A stretch of 64,000 nt of DNA from Collybiopsis luxurians FD-317 M1. Lineage: Eukaryota; Basidiomycota; Agaricomycetes; Agaricales; Omphalotaceae. The notes below the pieces were generated by a model. The model ran no database searches, was not told where the DNA came from, and saw nothing but the letters and a program-made list of their open reading frames with translations. Below, one piece after another: positions 1-10,666 of this stretch (its first letter is position 1; each line of letters starts with the position of its first letter). The position numbers and the translations under genes were made by a program. The DNA lies in assembly GCA_000827265.1 (NCBI GenBank), contig KN834754.1:264831-328830 (forward strand), given 5' to 3'.

Positions 1-546
1 TTAAAAATTGCTCAATGCTGCCGATGGCCAGTCGCGAACGAAACGTCAGCCTTTCCACTCCCTTCCTTCATCGTCCGGCAGACAATATCATCCGTCCGCT
101 ACCCCGCAGCTGCCATCTCCACCAGTCTTTAAATGGGCCTTCTCCCGGGCTCAAATCGTTCATCGATATAACCCCGGAGCAAGGGAATAGTAAACGATCG
201 CTTGGGAATCGGGATAAAATGAAAAGATTTCTAAACAGAGCCAGCCAGATATTTGATTGGAGGAAGAAAAAGACGATTCCATGCGTTTGAATTTTTTTTC
301 GCTCTCTCTCCTTGGATTTGTTAACGGTATGTAGATTTGTTGTATCCATCACGTTTCTTCCTTAGGTGTATGCAAATGTTTTTTTAGCCTTATGGTAAAA
401 GTATCTGCTGTTCCGATCCATCCCCGTTTTGTCCCATTTTTCTTGCTATACTATTACTATCGATTGGAACTATCTTCAAAAGTATCTTTCTAAGAGCCCA
501 TTGGGTACTTTTACATAATGTTACGCGTAGTATTACAACACATAAA
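1..546. other. Intergenic, no gene seen
   Basis: No reading frame here has family character or a usable exon structure. The stretch lies downstream of the P450 gene, which ends at 547 on the minus strand, so it probably holds that gene's 3' untranslated region. AT-rich runs near 290-300 and 380-390 would suit 3' processing signals. I see no tRNA, repeat or second gene. Confidence 0.5.
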
Positions 547-2639
547 CTACTCTGAACGAACAAATGGCTGGATATTGAGAGGCAACTGGCTTCCTTTGGA
601 GAATTGCTTTATGAGGTACGGTCGAGTTAGAACCCTGCATCGAAAAGGGTCAAAGAAACAGTGTACGAAGAGTTATACGAGTACATACACATTGACCTTG
701 TCGATAGCGGTCGGACCCGAACGAAATACAAAGTGAGTGAGGAGGATGAAAAGAAACGTTTTGACTTCTATCAGAGCAAAACGCATGCCTATACAAGACT
801 TTTGGACAGTCAAAACGTCAGACACTCTCTATTCATAACACCTTCAAGCACTTACCCTTGGGCCTGCCGAGAACGACAGAATATTGGAAAATAGCCCTGG
901 CTGCTCCCGGGCTTTGGAGGGCAGGTCATCCCATCGATCTGGGCTACGAGACAACAGTTAGAGAAACACAGCGACAAAGCAAAAGAGTAGAACCTACTTG
1001 AAAACCCAGGCATCTTCTCCCCATACGTCCTGATCTAGATTGAACGCTTCAACAGAAACATGCACAAAGGTTCCTTTGGCAATATGAACACTCTGGGCTT
1101 TCTCGTCGGTAGAGCCATCCCTGCGACGCAGAGGAGAAGATATTGGGATCTCATCGTCTTGTGTAGCCACCCGCAAGGTCGAATGCAACGGAGGAATTAA
1201 TCTCAAGGCTTCTCGTATAACGTTGTGCAAGTATGGAAGCTCGGCAATTTCAGTATATATCGATTGTGTTTCTTCTTCAGTCCACTCGGATAGGTTAGAC
1301 GGCGCCACTGGAGGTAATACGGATAGCAGCTCGGCTCGAAGACGTTCTTGCATTTTGGGGTTCTCGGTCAAAAGATAAAGTGTCCAAGAAACAGTCAAAG
1401 AAGTTGTGTCTGATCCTGCAAACATGAACGTGTTGATATTGTGAAGCATCTCTTCGTCATCTATACGTTGTTCAGGGGGTAAATCTGTGGAAGCATTGGA
1501 CGTAACTGTAGAGGGATGTCAGTCCAACGCAACGTAATATTTCGAGCCACTTACGCAATTGTGTAAGGATATCTTTCCCTTGGTATGCCTTGCCATTCTT
1601 TTCTCCCTCAGCAATCTTGCGTTTCTTTTCGGAAATCATGTTGCCAGCCTCGCGGCGAATGACGGTCTGGCATCGTTCAATTGTGCGCGATCTTTGATTG
1701 GGCTAATTGAACCCATTAGAATCAGTCCAAGAGATAGTCCCTGGAAGTATTCTTACCATTATTTTGAAGAGCGCAGGAAAATAAACGGATGCAAGGGTTC
1801 CCCAGAACGAACTATTATTGATAACTTTGTCGAACATTTCTTTGTAGGCCAAGAAGAGTTGGTTGGATTCATCTTGAATTGAGTTAAAATTGTAATCGAA
1901 GCCTGAATAGGACAACGTTTGATCTGGCAGATACGTCAGAAAAGGGTGTACACGAACCAGCCAGTCCTATTATATCGAATGTTGCGCGACTCATCCAATG
2001 ACAGACATCGACAGTGGTCGCGTCGGTTTTCTCCGCGGTCATATCCATCCACCGATCTTTGAGCTGATTTCCTTTCTTAAACACCAAAGGAATGAGAGCA
2101 CGCATGTTCTGGATAGAGAAAGCCGGGGTGGCGATACGTCTTTGGCGTTTGTGCATTTGGCCTTCAGCTGAAAGCATCCCACAACCTATGAGGGAAGTGA
2201 TAAGTCTGCGAGACTGCCATGGTTTCTCATAGAGGGTCGAGTTCTTGAGAACGTGGTTTAGGGAAATTGGATCAAGAGTCAATAGACGGTCGTCCCACTG
2301 TTGAGAAATTGGTCAAGTGGACAGAACATAGGACTAGGAGGACGTACTGGGCCAACACCGCGTATGCGTATTGTGCGACCGTATTTCTCGACTAGATGCT
2401 TGTGAACAGCGGGGGATCTTCTAGGGCTATATGAAAAAACTCGTCAGTTAGAATCGGAGAATAGGGAAGGGATATATGCACTCTAGAACTGCAGAAAGAT
2501 GATTTCCAAAGAGAGAGTTGACTGGAGGACCAGATATTTGCCAGAGAGGGTTGAAATACTTGACAATGAAGAGATAATAAATTATCAGGGTGGCAAGAAG
2601 AATGAGAGGGAGGAGGAGGAGCATATTGGAAGGAAACAA
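547..2639 (-). CDS. Cytochrome P450 monooxygenase (basidiomycete microsomal type)
   Basis: A haem-thiolate monooxygenase expected to sit on the ER and take electrons from cytochrome P450 reductase. The N-terminus (MFPSNMLLLLPLILLATL) is a membrane anchor, followed by a short proline hinge (SGPP). The I-helix reads AGSDTTS, the ExxR motif is EALR, and after splicing the PERW-type motif is NPDRWDDLP. The haem loop, FSAGPRSCIGMRFA, is completed only by joining exons near 860 and 800. The last exon (ending FVRSE) needs one further intron at about 676-620. The longest single reading frame stops before the cysteine, so the gene looks truncated unless spliced. All motifs are intact. The substrate and CYP family number cannot be told from sequence alone; the AREQPGLFSN stretch before the haem loop is typical of mushroom P450 expansions. 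The start at 2639 is chosen because it gives the clean anchor. Confidence 0.93.
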
Positions 2640-2696
2640 GAAAGAACAATAAGAGAGACATTGTAGTTGAATACAGAGTCACGAGCAATCCATTAA

Positions 2697-3407
2697 ATGT
2701 TGAGAATACCTCTGCGGTCAAAACTTCATTGCTTCAATTATTCCACTTTTCCTCAGTCTTTTCCTTTTCCAAAACATTCAAATCCAACTCCTCACCAAAT
2801 ATTCCATTTACCTCACAATGCATCCCAGCAAGATATAAAGAACAGATGTTCGTATCCATTCTACAGCTCCTGTCTACTCAATTCATCCTCTTTCAGACTA
2901 CCAACTTGTCCGTATCTACCATCCTGATAAAGCAGCTCCCTCTATATCTTCAGAAGAGGCTCATGCTCGATTCCAGGCCATCAGCAATGCCTACAACACA
3001 CTCCGCGGCAAGTCTACTCCCAATGTATCCTCCTCCGCTCGAGATACTCGTCACGAAGCTACTACTGCAGCCAGAAGGGCCGCTTATATACGTAGACATC
3101 GAGAACTCTACCAGGCTGGAGCTATAGATGACCGATGGAAGGACCGTCTTATCATCTTGGCTGTAGTTGGGGCAAGTACCATCAACTCTTCTCGTGTTGA
3201 GCATCCTTCAACCAATTCCACGTACAGACTGTTGCGTTATTCGTAATACAAGCTGCAATGACTCGGCAGGAGGCTATAGACCAGGTCATGGACCGAGCAC
3301 GCTTTGCCCAGATGGAAGCTGGAATTAATCGCAAAAGTCCGACAACCCTCCAAGATGCCCGACTCTCAGCTGACGAAGAGGATGTTGGCTCGCAGACCAA
3401 GCAATAG
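2697..3407 (+). CDS. J-domain (DnaJ) protein with single membrane segment, probably mitochondrial
   Basis: An Hsp70 co-chaperone. The first about 30 residues are basic and hydroxylated (MLRIPLRSKLHCFNYSTF), like a mitochondrial presequence. The J domain follows: HQIFHLPHNASQQDIKNR, then after an intron (2843-2904) YYQLVRIYHPDK, which carries the essential HPD, then FQAISNAYNTL. After about 60 charged residues, a second intron (3175-3224) joins LIILAVVGA to TVALFVIQAAM, forming one transmembrane helix. A short soluble tail ends SQTKQ. The overall plan (presequence, J domain, C-terminal helix) resembles small yeast membrane J proteins such as Jid1, but I cannot assign orthology. It is head to head with the P450, with 57 bp between start codons. 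The first donor is GTTCGT, which is weak but in phase. Confidence 0.85.
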
Positions 3408-3485
3408 AATTAAATTCTTTGACGACCAGTTAGATTCCTATAAATACAGCTCCACGGCGAAATAATAACTCTTGTAACAGTATAG

Positions 3486-4991
3486 CTAAAAATGTAGGCC
3501 CGTCCAGCCCCTCGAATTGACAAGAATTTCATCTTTTCCATTCTTATCTCCGGCCCAATGAGTCCATTTGCCATTAGTTTTACCATCCTCGACAGAATAC
3601 GAATGGGCCCCTGTAACGCTGTACGAGCCAGAATCGAGCTTGACATTACCTTCAAACTCTGCCTCCTTGTACGTCAGGTGTACATCAGCATTCTTCGCTG
3701 AAATATGGGCACTCTTGATTGGGCGATGGGGAAATGCTTTATCACTGATATAGTACACGTCTGTGCGACCTGCACCTGTTGTGGTGCGAAGCGAAACAGG
3801 ATCTGGATTCAACGGGTCGACTGGGGCCGTCGGATGCAAATGGACGTTTATAACACCGTCACCGCGCTGAGAGGTAAGAGACATCGTACTGACAATCGAG
3901 AGATGGCCAACGATCCATCCTCTAGTCATCTCCAAAGCCAGCTTGGTGGCAAGGATATTTTCAGAGGGTAGGACCATATTTCTCCTGTCCAAAGAAAAGA
4001 GAGTCACGAATATATTGTCTAGCTCGAGATGGGCATGAGGGTCAAACTTGACTTGAGAGGTAGAATGCGAAACGATATGGAGTTTCTTGAGGTTCTTCGG
4101 AACGTACATGATCACGTCGTGGCGGATGCAGAAGTCAGAGTTTTTGTCCAAATGAGGCGTCCTGATGAGCAGACGGCTAACGCCATCTAGAACGCCGTCT
4201 GATCTAGCAGAAGGATACTGCAGAGATATCGAATCGAGAAGAGATGGGTCGTTGGATTTAATAGTGACTTTGTACTGGACCTCAGTAATATCGGCAGGGG
4301 CTTCAGTAACAGTGAACGTTCCAACGGTGGCGCCGTAAACATCAACAGCGTGATCATCCCTGGGACCTACAGGAATAGAGATGGACATGTCACCGCCGTT
4401 GTACAGGTAAGTCGCGTCCAAACATCCCAAGGATTCACTGAAAGCGGGCATTCCTTCGATCCCAGTAGGCGATGGCTACACGCAGGTTATCAAGTGTCCA
4501 TGAAACCAGGGTAATCTCGACATACACTTAGAGCCCAAAAAATGAGCCTAGCAGCCGATATGACTAGGAAAATGGCCGCAACGATTCCGACGGCTTTCCA
4601 GAACAGACCGCAGCTGGTATATGCGTGTGAGTCTACATCTGATGGGAGACGGTGATCCTTGTGCAACTCACTTTAAGCCGCAGCAGACGCAGAACGAACT
4701 GGACTTTTTCCTTATGGGTTTCTGGATATCAGGGTTGAGCAACCCTTCTTCTTCTTCGAGAGCCTGGATTCCATGTTCTCTGTCTCGATAACCAGCGGAG
4801 GTTGGGCTATGTTTGCCTTCTTCGTCAACCGCGACTCGGTTGTCTGTGTGAATTAAAGGGGTCAGAATTGTGTCTATGATTAACACCTGGTACTCACAAC
4901 CGTCAAAGTGATCCTTGAACTTCAACGCTGCCATAGTCGCCCCGACCATTCCAGAGAATGTCCGTCCGTTCATCTGCAGCTTGGGAGCCAT
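3486..4991 (-). CDS. Fungal membrane protein with DUF7330-like extracellular domain
   Basis: The spliced protein has a cytosolic N-terminus with an acidic linker (LEEEEGLLNP) and a cysteine-rich juxtamembrane patch (SSSFCVCCGLNCGLFW). One transmembrane helix follows (VGIVAAIFLVISAARLIFWAL), then a large beta-rich ectodomain of about 320 residues in the last exon (3486-4451). The ectodomain has repeated hydrophobic/polar strands and no catalytic motif I recognise. This plan, a short tail, one helix and a beta-helix-like domain, is typical of a large Agaricomycete family annotated only as DUF7330. No biochemical role is known to me. The paired cysteines before the helix could be palmitoylated (inference). 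Introns lie at about 4827-4898, 4618-4671 and 4464-4527. The start at 4991 is the first ATG of the frame. Confidence 0.75.
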
Positions 4992-5293
4992 TATTTATGG
5001 TGGTGGAGTGGGGATGGCAAGGGAATGGATGAGAAGAGAGTGTGTTTATATCTATGTGAGAACTCGCGCGTCCTTGAGAAAGCTGAAAGGTATTCCTCAC
5101 GGAACCAACGAGAAAGAGCCCATTGGTTTTATACACCCTCAGTAAAATCTCAGGCACTGTAAAGGCGCAACGATCATCGGAGCTGCGGTATAGCATGCGA
5201 ACAAATGTGTCAAGGTTGTCGCCGACGCCGCGTTGAATACATATCTAACTACTAGACAATTTATTCCTACGGTTTAGCTAGATTTATCCAAAT

Positions 5294-7096
5294 TCATGCC
5301 AGTGTTCCCTGTAAAGAGTCAATCTTCATGATATGCAATGCTTAATAACAATGATGGCTTACCATCGGATCCCAAGGTGGCAGAACCTTTGCATCCCCTC
5401 CTTCAAATACGGCAACCAGCTCTTTCGGTGCAAGGCTCTTCGGTACAACAACTTGGTAAACAAATCTGCAATATAATCAATAATCTCTTCGCAAAATCAG
5501 GAGGACAATGATCGCTCACTCATTGAACCAATCGTCGGTCATCACAAAATACCCCTTGTGTCCCGGCGTTTCACCCCAAGAGTTCTCTACCTTGTATCTA
5601 ACAGGGTTTCCAGAGGCGTCCAGATGAACACCAGAAATTACCATGGCGTGAGTCATAGCTGACTCGTTGATCTCGAGTCTCTGAGCTTTGGTCATACCGA
5701 GAGTAATATCAAAAGTATCTTCGTATTGGAAGAGTTTGGTGTCCATGAGTCCGAGGTTTCGCTCAGAAGATTTCCCAACATCGCAGCCAAAGAACACGGG
5801 AACACCAGCTTTGACCATCTATGAAAGAGGTATTTGAGTGACTGTTTGAAATATCAAAGGAAAAGGGCGTATATACCTTCACGACAGCAGCCTTCATGTT
5901 TTCAATCTCCGTGTTGACGTCTGAGTGGCCAAGTAAGACACTGAAAAATGCTAAAGAGGGGAACGCACAAAGTACTGGTCGACCTCCCCAGATGTTACCC
6001 AATTTGTCGATAGTAATGAGTTGAGAATAGTCATTTCGCGGGTCGTTGATAAGAGAGAATGAATCTTTCGCCTGACAAAAGCATTCAGTTACTATTCTTA
6101 ACCAGGGAAGAAGAACATACAGGATAAGGTTTTGCAGCGAAAGCTTTATAATATTCGAGCGGCGTTCCTGTCCAGGACCCAAACTTGCCATTCTCGTCAT
6201 AATAGTCCCAAGTAAATTTAGCGTCGGGCAGAGGAGGTACACCCAAGGCTGCAGTCATGATTTGATATATCTCTTTCATGAGTTTCTCCTTTTCCGCGCG
6301 GATGGCAGATAACGTGGCCTCAGCAGACACTCCAGCAGCTTTGAGATCCGAAGTTCGTTTCCGAAGAACAAGTGCGTCTTCTCGGAGCTTTGTCTTGAGC
6401 AATGTATTGAGTGGCGCAGATAGGGAGGAGTGGAACGATTCCGGGTAAATGGACTGGGGGACGACGCCGTAGGTTTCGAGGAGGTTTACTGCCATGTCCC
6501 ATTGGCCTCCATCAGAGATAAGGTCTCCAGAAAGGTGGTTAATGACTCTGTCGTCAACGGGCAATTCGGCATTCTCGATCATCAACTCGAGATAATAGTT
6601 GGATTTGTTGAGCTTATCCCAGAAGAAAAGATAGGACTTGATTGCGACTTTAGCCAAGACTGAGCTTGATAGTTATAGCACTGACCTGTGACAGCTGAAA
6701 CTCCTTGAGTTTGAGTTTCTTCATAATGTCATATCTCAGCACATTAGTGGTGGCGAACAGCCAGCAACGACCACTGCTCTTCTGGTTGGTGATAGGACCA
6801 GTCTTGAAGTCCACTTCATGATTAAAGACGTGAGTGGTGGCAACTGTGGCTGCCCTAGAAACGAGTGCGTCGCGAATATCGGAATGAGAAAGGACGGTAC
6901 GGGCGAGTCGTGCTTTCGAGTCGTGGGCTATGTCAGATTCCCAAGTTGAGATGTTGTTCAAGGTTAGAGAACCATTGGGAGAAGCTGGAGACATAGATAA
7001 GGCCGAGAGGGCTTCGGTTGTCTCCTTAATAGCCCGCTTCTCAGTGACCTGAGGAGACGAAGATGAGCTGGTGACTTTGGACGGAGAGGAGCCCAT
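5294..7096 (-). CDS. BLH1: Bleomycin hydrolase / aminopeptidase C (C1B cysteine peptidase)
   Basis: A cytosolic papain-fold aminopeptidase that removes N-terminal residues and inactivates bleomycin and homocysteine thiolactone in other organisms. The catalytic cysteine lies in SSGRCWLFATTNV. The histidine lies in ESAMTHAMVISGVH and the asparagine in YKVENSWGE, in the right order and spacing. The C-terminus spliced from the last two exons reads VLPPWDPMGTLA, the conserved tail that the family trims itself and inserts into its own active site. The N-terminal about 60 residues are serine-rich and low complexity; the peptidase core begins near SHSDIRDALVSR. There are several introns; the final 12-nt exon encodes only GTLA plus the stop. 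All active-site residues are present. Confidence 0.95.
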
Positions 7097-7266
7097 GGTG
7101 AGGGAGGTGGTGGAAGCGAATAAACCAGGGCAGGGCTTTGTCAGGTAAACATCTTATCTCTCACATTATCTCCAGCCTGCCATTTAAACACCTCAGCCTC
7201 ACACCGTCACCGGATACTATTTTGCGCGATCCTCTTTCTCGCCTTTATCCGAACTCGCGACACCAA

Positions 7267-7605
7267 ATGGCGAACCCTTCTTCGTCTCCATCGTCGGCAT
7301 CGTCAATCCTATCATATTCCACTCGCTCAAGTTCCGAATCAACTCCGCATGCGAGCGTCGCACAGTCACGTCCAGGACGCATTCCCGCCACTCAAATTGT
7401 AGCATTTTTAGATTTGTTAGACGCCTTTGACGCAGACGTCGAGGCTCAGCTTGCTCGTGCAAAGGAGAACATTAGCGAAGTACGCGAACTGGTCAAAGTT
7501 GTCAAGGCAGAATGGGCTGAAAAGTTGGTTGAAGCGCGTCGAAAGAAAGAAAGGATTGAGCGAGGGACTGTAGCTGTTGATAGCGAATTCTGGTGTACTG
7601 TTTAA
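7267..7605 (+). CDS. Small coiled-coil protein, unknown function
   Basis: A single-exon frame of 112 residues from the ATG at 7267. The first 45 residues are serine-rich and disordered. Residues about 48-100 form a charged amphipathic helix (FLDLLDAFDADVEAQLARAK, then EWAEKLVEARRKKERIERG), probably a coiled coil. It ends VAVDSEFWCTV. The frame is open upstream to 7138, but that extension is low quality, so I chose the start at MANPSS. It is head to head with bleomycin hydrolase (170 bp apart) and 50 bp upstream of the RPEL gene on the same strand. I do not recognise the family. The helix and the codon pattern argue that it is a real gene rather than chance. Confidence 0.6.
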   Translation: MANPSSSPSSASSILSYSTRSSSESTPHASVAQSRPGRIPATQIVAFLDLLDAFDADVEAQLARAKENISEVRELVKVVKAEWAEKLVEARRKKERIERGTVAVDSEFWCTV

Positions 7606-7655
7606 ACTGTAGAGCATTCACACGTGATGGTCCCCCTAATTCCCCAACTACCGCC

Positions 7656-8142
7656 ATGTGTATGTCCTTACAAATTCACCTCATTCTGGTCGCTCATCGC
7701 TGCCGTTCTACATAGCTGAAAGATCCAATTCTCTTGATCAAGACACCGTTAACAAGCTCGAGAAACATCTCAGTCAAAGACCCGAAAAGACCAATCTTGT
7801 CGAGCGTAACATCCTTAAAGGCGAGTTGCGACTTTTTATGAGGTGCGATCACCAACCATCATATAGACGATAAAGGAGTCGCCCCTGCCCTCATCGCAGC
7901 CAAAGAAAGGCTTCAGCGATCCCAGCTCGAGGTCAATTCATCACACTTGGAAAGCTCCGGTCAAGTCTAAACACCGATATGTTTCACAGGACAAGCTTGG
8001 ACAGGCCTTGCAACAGCGCCCAAAGCCAGAAGAACTCGTCAAAGAAGGAATTCTCCTCGGTAAGCCGTTGATTATAATATGACATGGATTAGCCTACATT
8101 GACCGTGGATCTATAGAAGGAGAAGTTCCAAGTGACACATAA
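7656..8142 (+). CDS. Small RPEL-repeat protein (two RPEL motifs)
   Basis: Five exons splice to about 89 residues. The first exon is just ATG plus one base (7656-7659). Repeat 1 reads LSQRPEKTNLVERNIL and repeat 2 reads LQQRPKPEELVKEGIL, both matching the RPEL consensus (RPxxxEL with a following xxxIL). They are separated by a basic/alanine helix (APALIAAKERLQRSQLED). In animals RPEL motifs bind monomeric actin (MRTF, Phactr). A role here as an actin-monomer sensor or buffer is inference. The second intron (7821-7866) has a GC donor (GCGAGT); without it the frame closes and repeat 2 is lost. The protein ends EGEVPSDT at 8142. There is no room for other domains, so this is a stand-alone RPEL peptide. 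Confidence 0.8.
7821..7866 (+). other. GC-AG intron in the RPEL gene
   Basis: The exon ends CTTAAAG, the donor is GCGAGT, and the acceptor is CATATAG. Joining gives ILKDDKGVAPAL and keeps the frame into the second RPEL motif. The only nearby GT (at 7825) leads to a stop two codons later. Confidence 0.75.
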
Positions 8143-8294
8143 AGATATGAACATTGAGTGGGGATTAGTGCCAAGTGCAAGATTAGGTATAAATTATGGA
8201 GTGTACTATATGAAAAGCAAATGTTACGAGTTTTGAATGGAAGGAAAGAAAGTCAAGTACTCACAAGTATCGTTACAGTCAAGCACTTGGACCT

Positions 8295-8939
8295 CTACTT
8301 GTTCCGGTTTCTAAATCTTTCCCTCATTTCCTCAGCAGCTCTTCGAGTTCCAGCTCCGCCAGCCCAACCTCTGCTTCTGAGCCAGTTGACTAGTTTGGGT
8401 GTGAACCCTGCTGTGAGCCCGACTCGTACGGGAAGAAATAGGGTTTTATGGATTGTCCAAGCGAGAACTATCATGGCGTAAAGACCCTCGTTTCCACCAG
8501 AACCTCCTGCATTGATAGGTTCTAAACCCTCTTTTCCAGGTTCTGGAGGTTTTGAGTGTATGATGCTGGTTACGGACTCTTTAACAGAAGCTGCAATGTG
8601 TGACACTTGCTCGGCGCCAATGACGTTAATGGCAGCGAAAGCGACACCGAAATCCAAAGCACCGATGATGAAATATACACCCAAGGCATACCAGCCATAT
8701 GATTTTATGAGATGTTTTAAACGTTGGGAAAGAGATGAATTTTCGTTGGAAGGATTGTTAGGGGAAGGAGATGAATTGAGACGGGCAGGAAAATTTGAAA
8801 AGAATCTGGAATGGGAAGAAGTTGGGGTATGAGTGAGAGGAGATACAGGCTGCCTGAGAGATATACGAGAAACTGGAAGAAGAGGAGCAGTTACGCGGGG
8901 GACTAGACGCACTGGAAGTCGTAGGAAACGGGATAACAT
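8295..8939 (-). CDS. Mitochondrial DUF1279 / FAM210-type inner-membrane protein
   Basis: An intronless frame. From the ATG at 8939 the N-terminus (MLSRFLRLPVRLVPRV) is arginine-rich with no acidic residue for about 50 residues, a typical mitochondrial presequence. The DUF1279 domain begins SQRLKHLIKSYGWYALGVYF and carries one hydrophobic segment (IIGALDFGVAFAAINVIGAE) and a second (YAMIVLAWTIHKTLFLPVRV), then a basic tail (AEEMRERFRNRNK). Yeast Nat2 and human FAM210A/B belong to this family; FAM210A supports mitochondrial translation. An upstream in-frame ATG at 8990 would add 17 residues without presequence character. It is head to head with SPE2, with 107 bp between start codons. Confidence 0.88.
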   Translation of the reverse strand: MLSRFLRLPVRLVPRVTAPLLPVSRISLRQPVSPLTHTPTSSHSRFFSNFPARLNSSPSPNNPSNENSSLSQRLKHLIKSYGWYALGVYFIIGALDFGVAFAAINVIGAEQVSHIAASVKESVTSIIHSKPPEPGKEGLEPINAGGSGGNEGLYAMIVLAWTIHKTLFLPVRVGLTAGFTPKLVNWLRSRGWAGGAGTRRAAEEMRERFRNRNK

Positions 8940-9046
8940 GTTTTGCGGTGAACGCGAATTCCTTCGGCAGTTATATGTATACCCTGTCACGTGGTACTTA
9001 CCACTAACATAAATTTATCAGTCTCCAGAAAAAAAAAAAAAAACAA

Positions 9047-10415
9047 ATGGCAGATGAATCAGCTTCTTCGCCCTTTGAAGGTCCTGAAAAACTTTTAGAA
9101 ATTTGGTTTGCTCCTTCTTCTTCAGCTGTTCCAGACGCGGCCTCCCCTGAAGATGGCAAGATCGGTCTTCGCAAAATCCCATCAGCGATATGGGAGGAGA
9201 TGCTCAGCATCGTCAAATGCCAGGTCCTCAGTGTCGTCTCTGGTGTCGATACCGACGCTTATCTTCTCAGGTAGTTTTCCGATCTCAATTGTTATCCACT
9301 TTTTCTTACCTTATGCTTTCAGTGAATCTTCACTATTCGTTTCTCCTCATAGAATCATTCTAAAAACCTGCGGAACTACATTGAATCTATTGGGTGTACC
9401 CCGAATTCTGGATATCGCGGCGAATCATGCCAATATGCCCTCAGTCTATCAATGTTTTTATTCTCGGAAATCATTTATGTTTCCGGAACGCCAATTAGGT
9501 CCGCATCGTGACTGGCAGCAGGAAGTCCAATTTTTGGACAACATATTCCAACACGGTGCCGCCTATACAGTAGGCAAGGTCAATGGTGACCATTGGTTAC
9601 TCTACATGACAGCTCCTACCGATGATTCAGGTTCATCGATACATCCTTCACTTCCCAATCCTATTCCAGACTATACCATCGAGATTTTGATGAGCAATCT
9701 TTCTCCGTCTGCACGTGAACCCTTCTTTTCCTCCTTCTCTTCCCCAGAAACTCCTTCGTCTCATGCCAAATCTCTGTCGAAATCTTCAGGCATTGCAGAC
9801 ATCTTCCCTTCCCATTTGACAACCTTGGATGCTTATTCGTTCTCTCCCTGCGGATACTCCTCCAATGCTCTAATCAGATGGGGTGAAGATCGGTTTTTTA
9901 CAACATCATCTTCGTCCACTTTGTCTGATATAGCCAAGGGAACATCAGTGGCCGGAGAGGGATATTATACCATTCACGTTACTCCGGAAGAGGGCTGGTC
10001 CTACGCAAGTTTTGAATGCAACGTTCCGCTACCTCCGACGCGGTCTTGTCCATCGTCTAACGCCGACAATACTATTCCAGACTTGACCACCCTTGTCCAG
10101 CGCGTCGTTTCGATATTTCAGCCCGGCCGCCTCACCCTGACCCTTTTCATATCGAGCCAAGACAACGAGTCTGACGAATCTGGAGAGAGTCCTGTAGAGG
10201 CAGCTCAGCGGGCTTTCCGTGCAGCCTTGTGTGCGTCGGGAGTGGAGACGAACAGTGATGCCTCTGCGGCTTCTATCTCCTCCGTTCCTCAAGATGGAGT
10301 AGGAGGAAAGACAGCATGCAAGAGATACCGCAGAACTGATAAGATCAATTATGAATTCGCTGCTTACGATCTTGCTTTTGCTAGTTTCGAATTGTATGAT
10401 AAGACCCATAAATGA
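9047..10415 (+). CDS. SPE2: S-adenosylmethionine decarboxylase proenzyme
   Basis: It makes decarboxylated S-adenosylmethionine, the aminopropyl donor for spermidine and spermine, in the cytosol. One intron (about 9271-9323) joins DAYLL to SESSLFVSPHR, creating the self-cleavage site: cleavage before the serine of ESS yields the pyruvoyl cofactor. The catalytic cysteine is in ILKTCGTTLNLL. The processing histidine/serine region reads TIHVTPEEGWSYASFECN. FEGPEKLLEIWF is the conserved start of the enzyme. Length (about 430 residues) is normal for fungi, with inserts near positions 200-240. All key residues are present. The leader is short (an A-rich run lies just before the ATG), and I see no upstream open reading frame of the kind that controls the animal and plant enzymes. 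Confidence 0.96.
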
Positions 10416-10666
10416 CAATTACTCGTTCCCTTCTTTCAATTCGGTATCTGTATGTGAAAAATGACATGTGAAGGTATATGCTGGTGATAATAATACATGA
10501 GGAATTTTATTCTCCGCCGAGAAAAGAAAAAAATATATAAACGGATACTTTGTCCTCGAGAGGTTCTTAGCGATGTATACCATGACCAAATAGACATTCC
10601 TTTATGGACTCGCCCAGCTCTCGTATTCTTATACCATATACAGGTTGCAAGCCATGAAACCTGGTT

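Noticed and set aside
994..1449. Apparent P450 truncated before the haem cysteine
   Set aside because: The haem loop and C-terminus are present in further exons down to 547, so it is not truncated.
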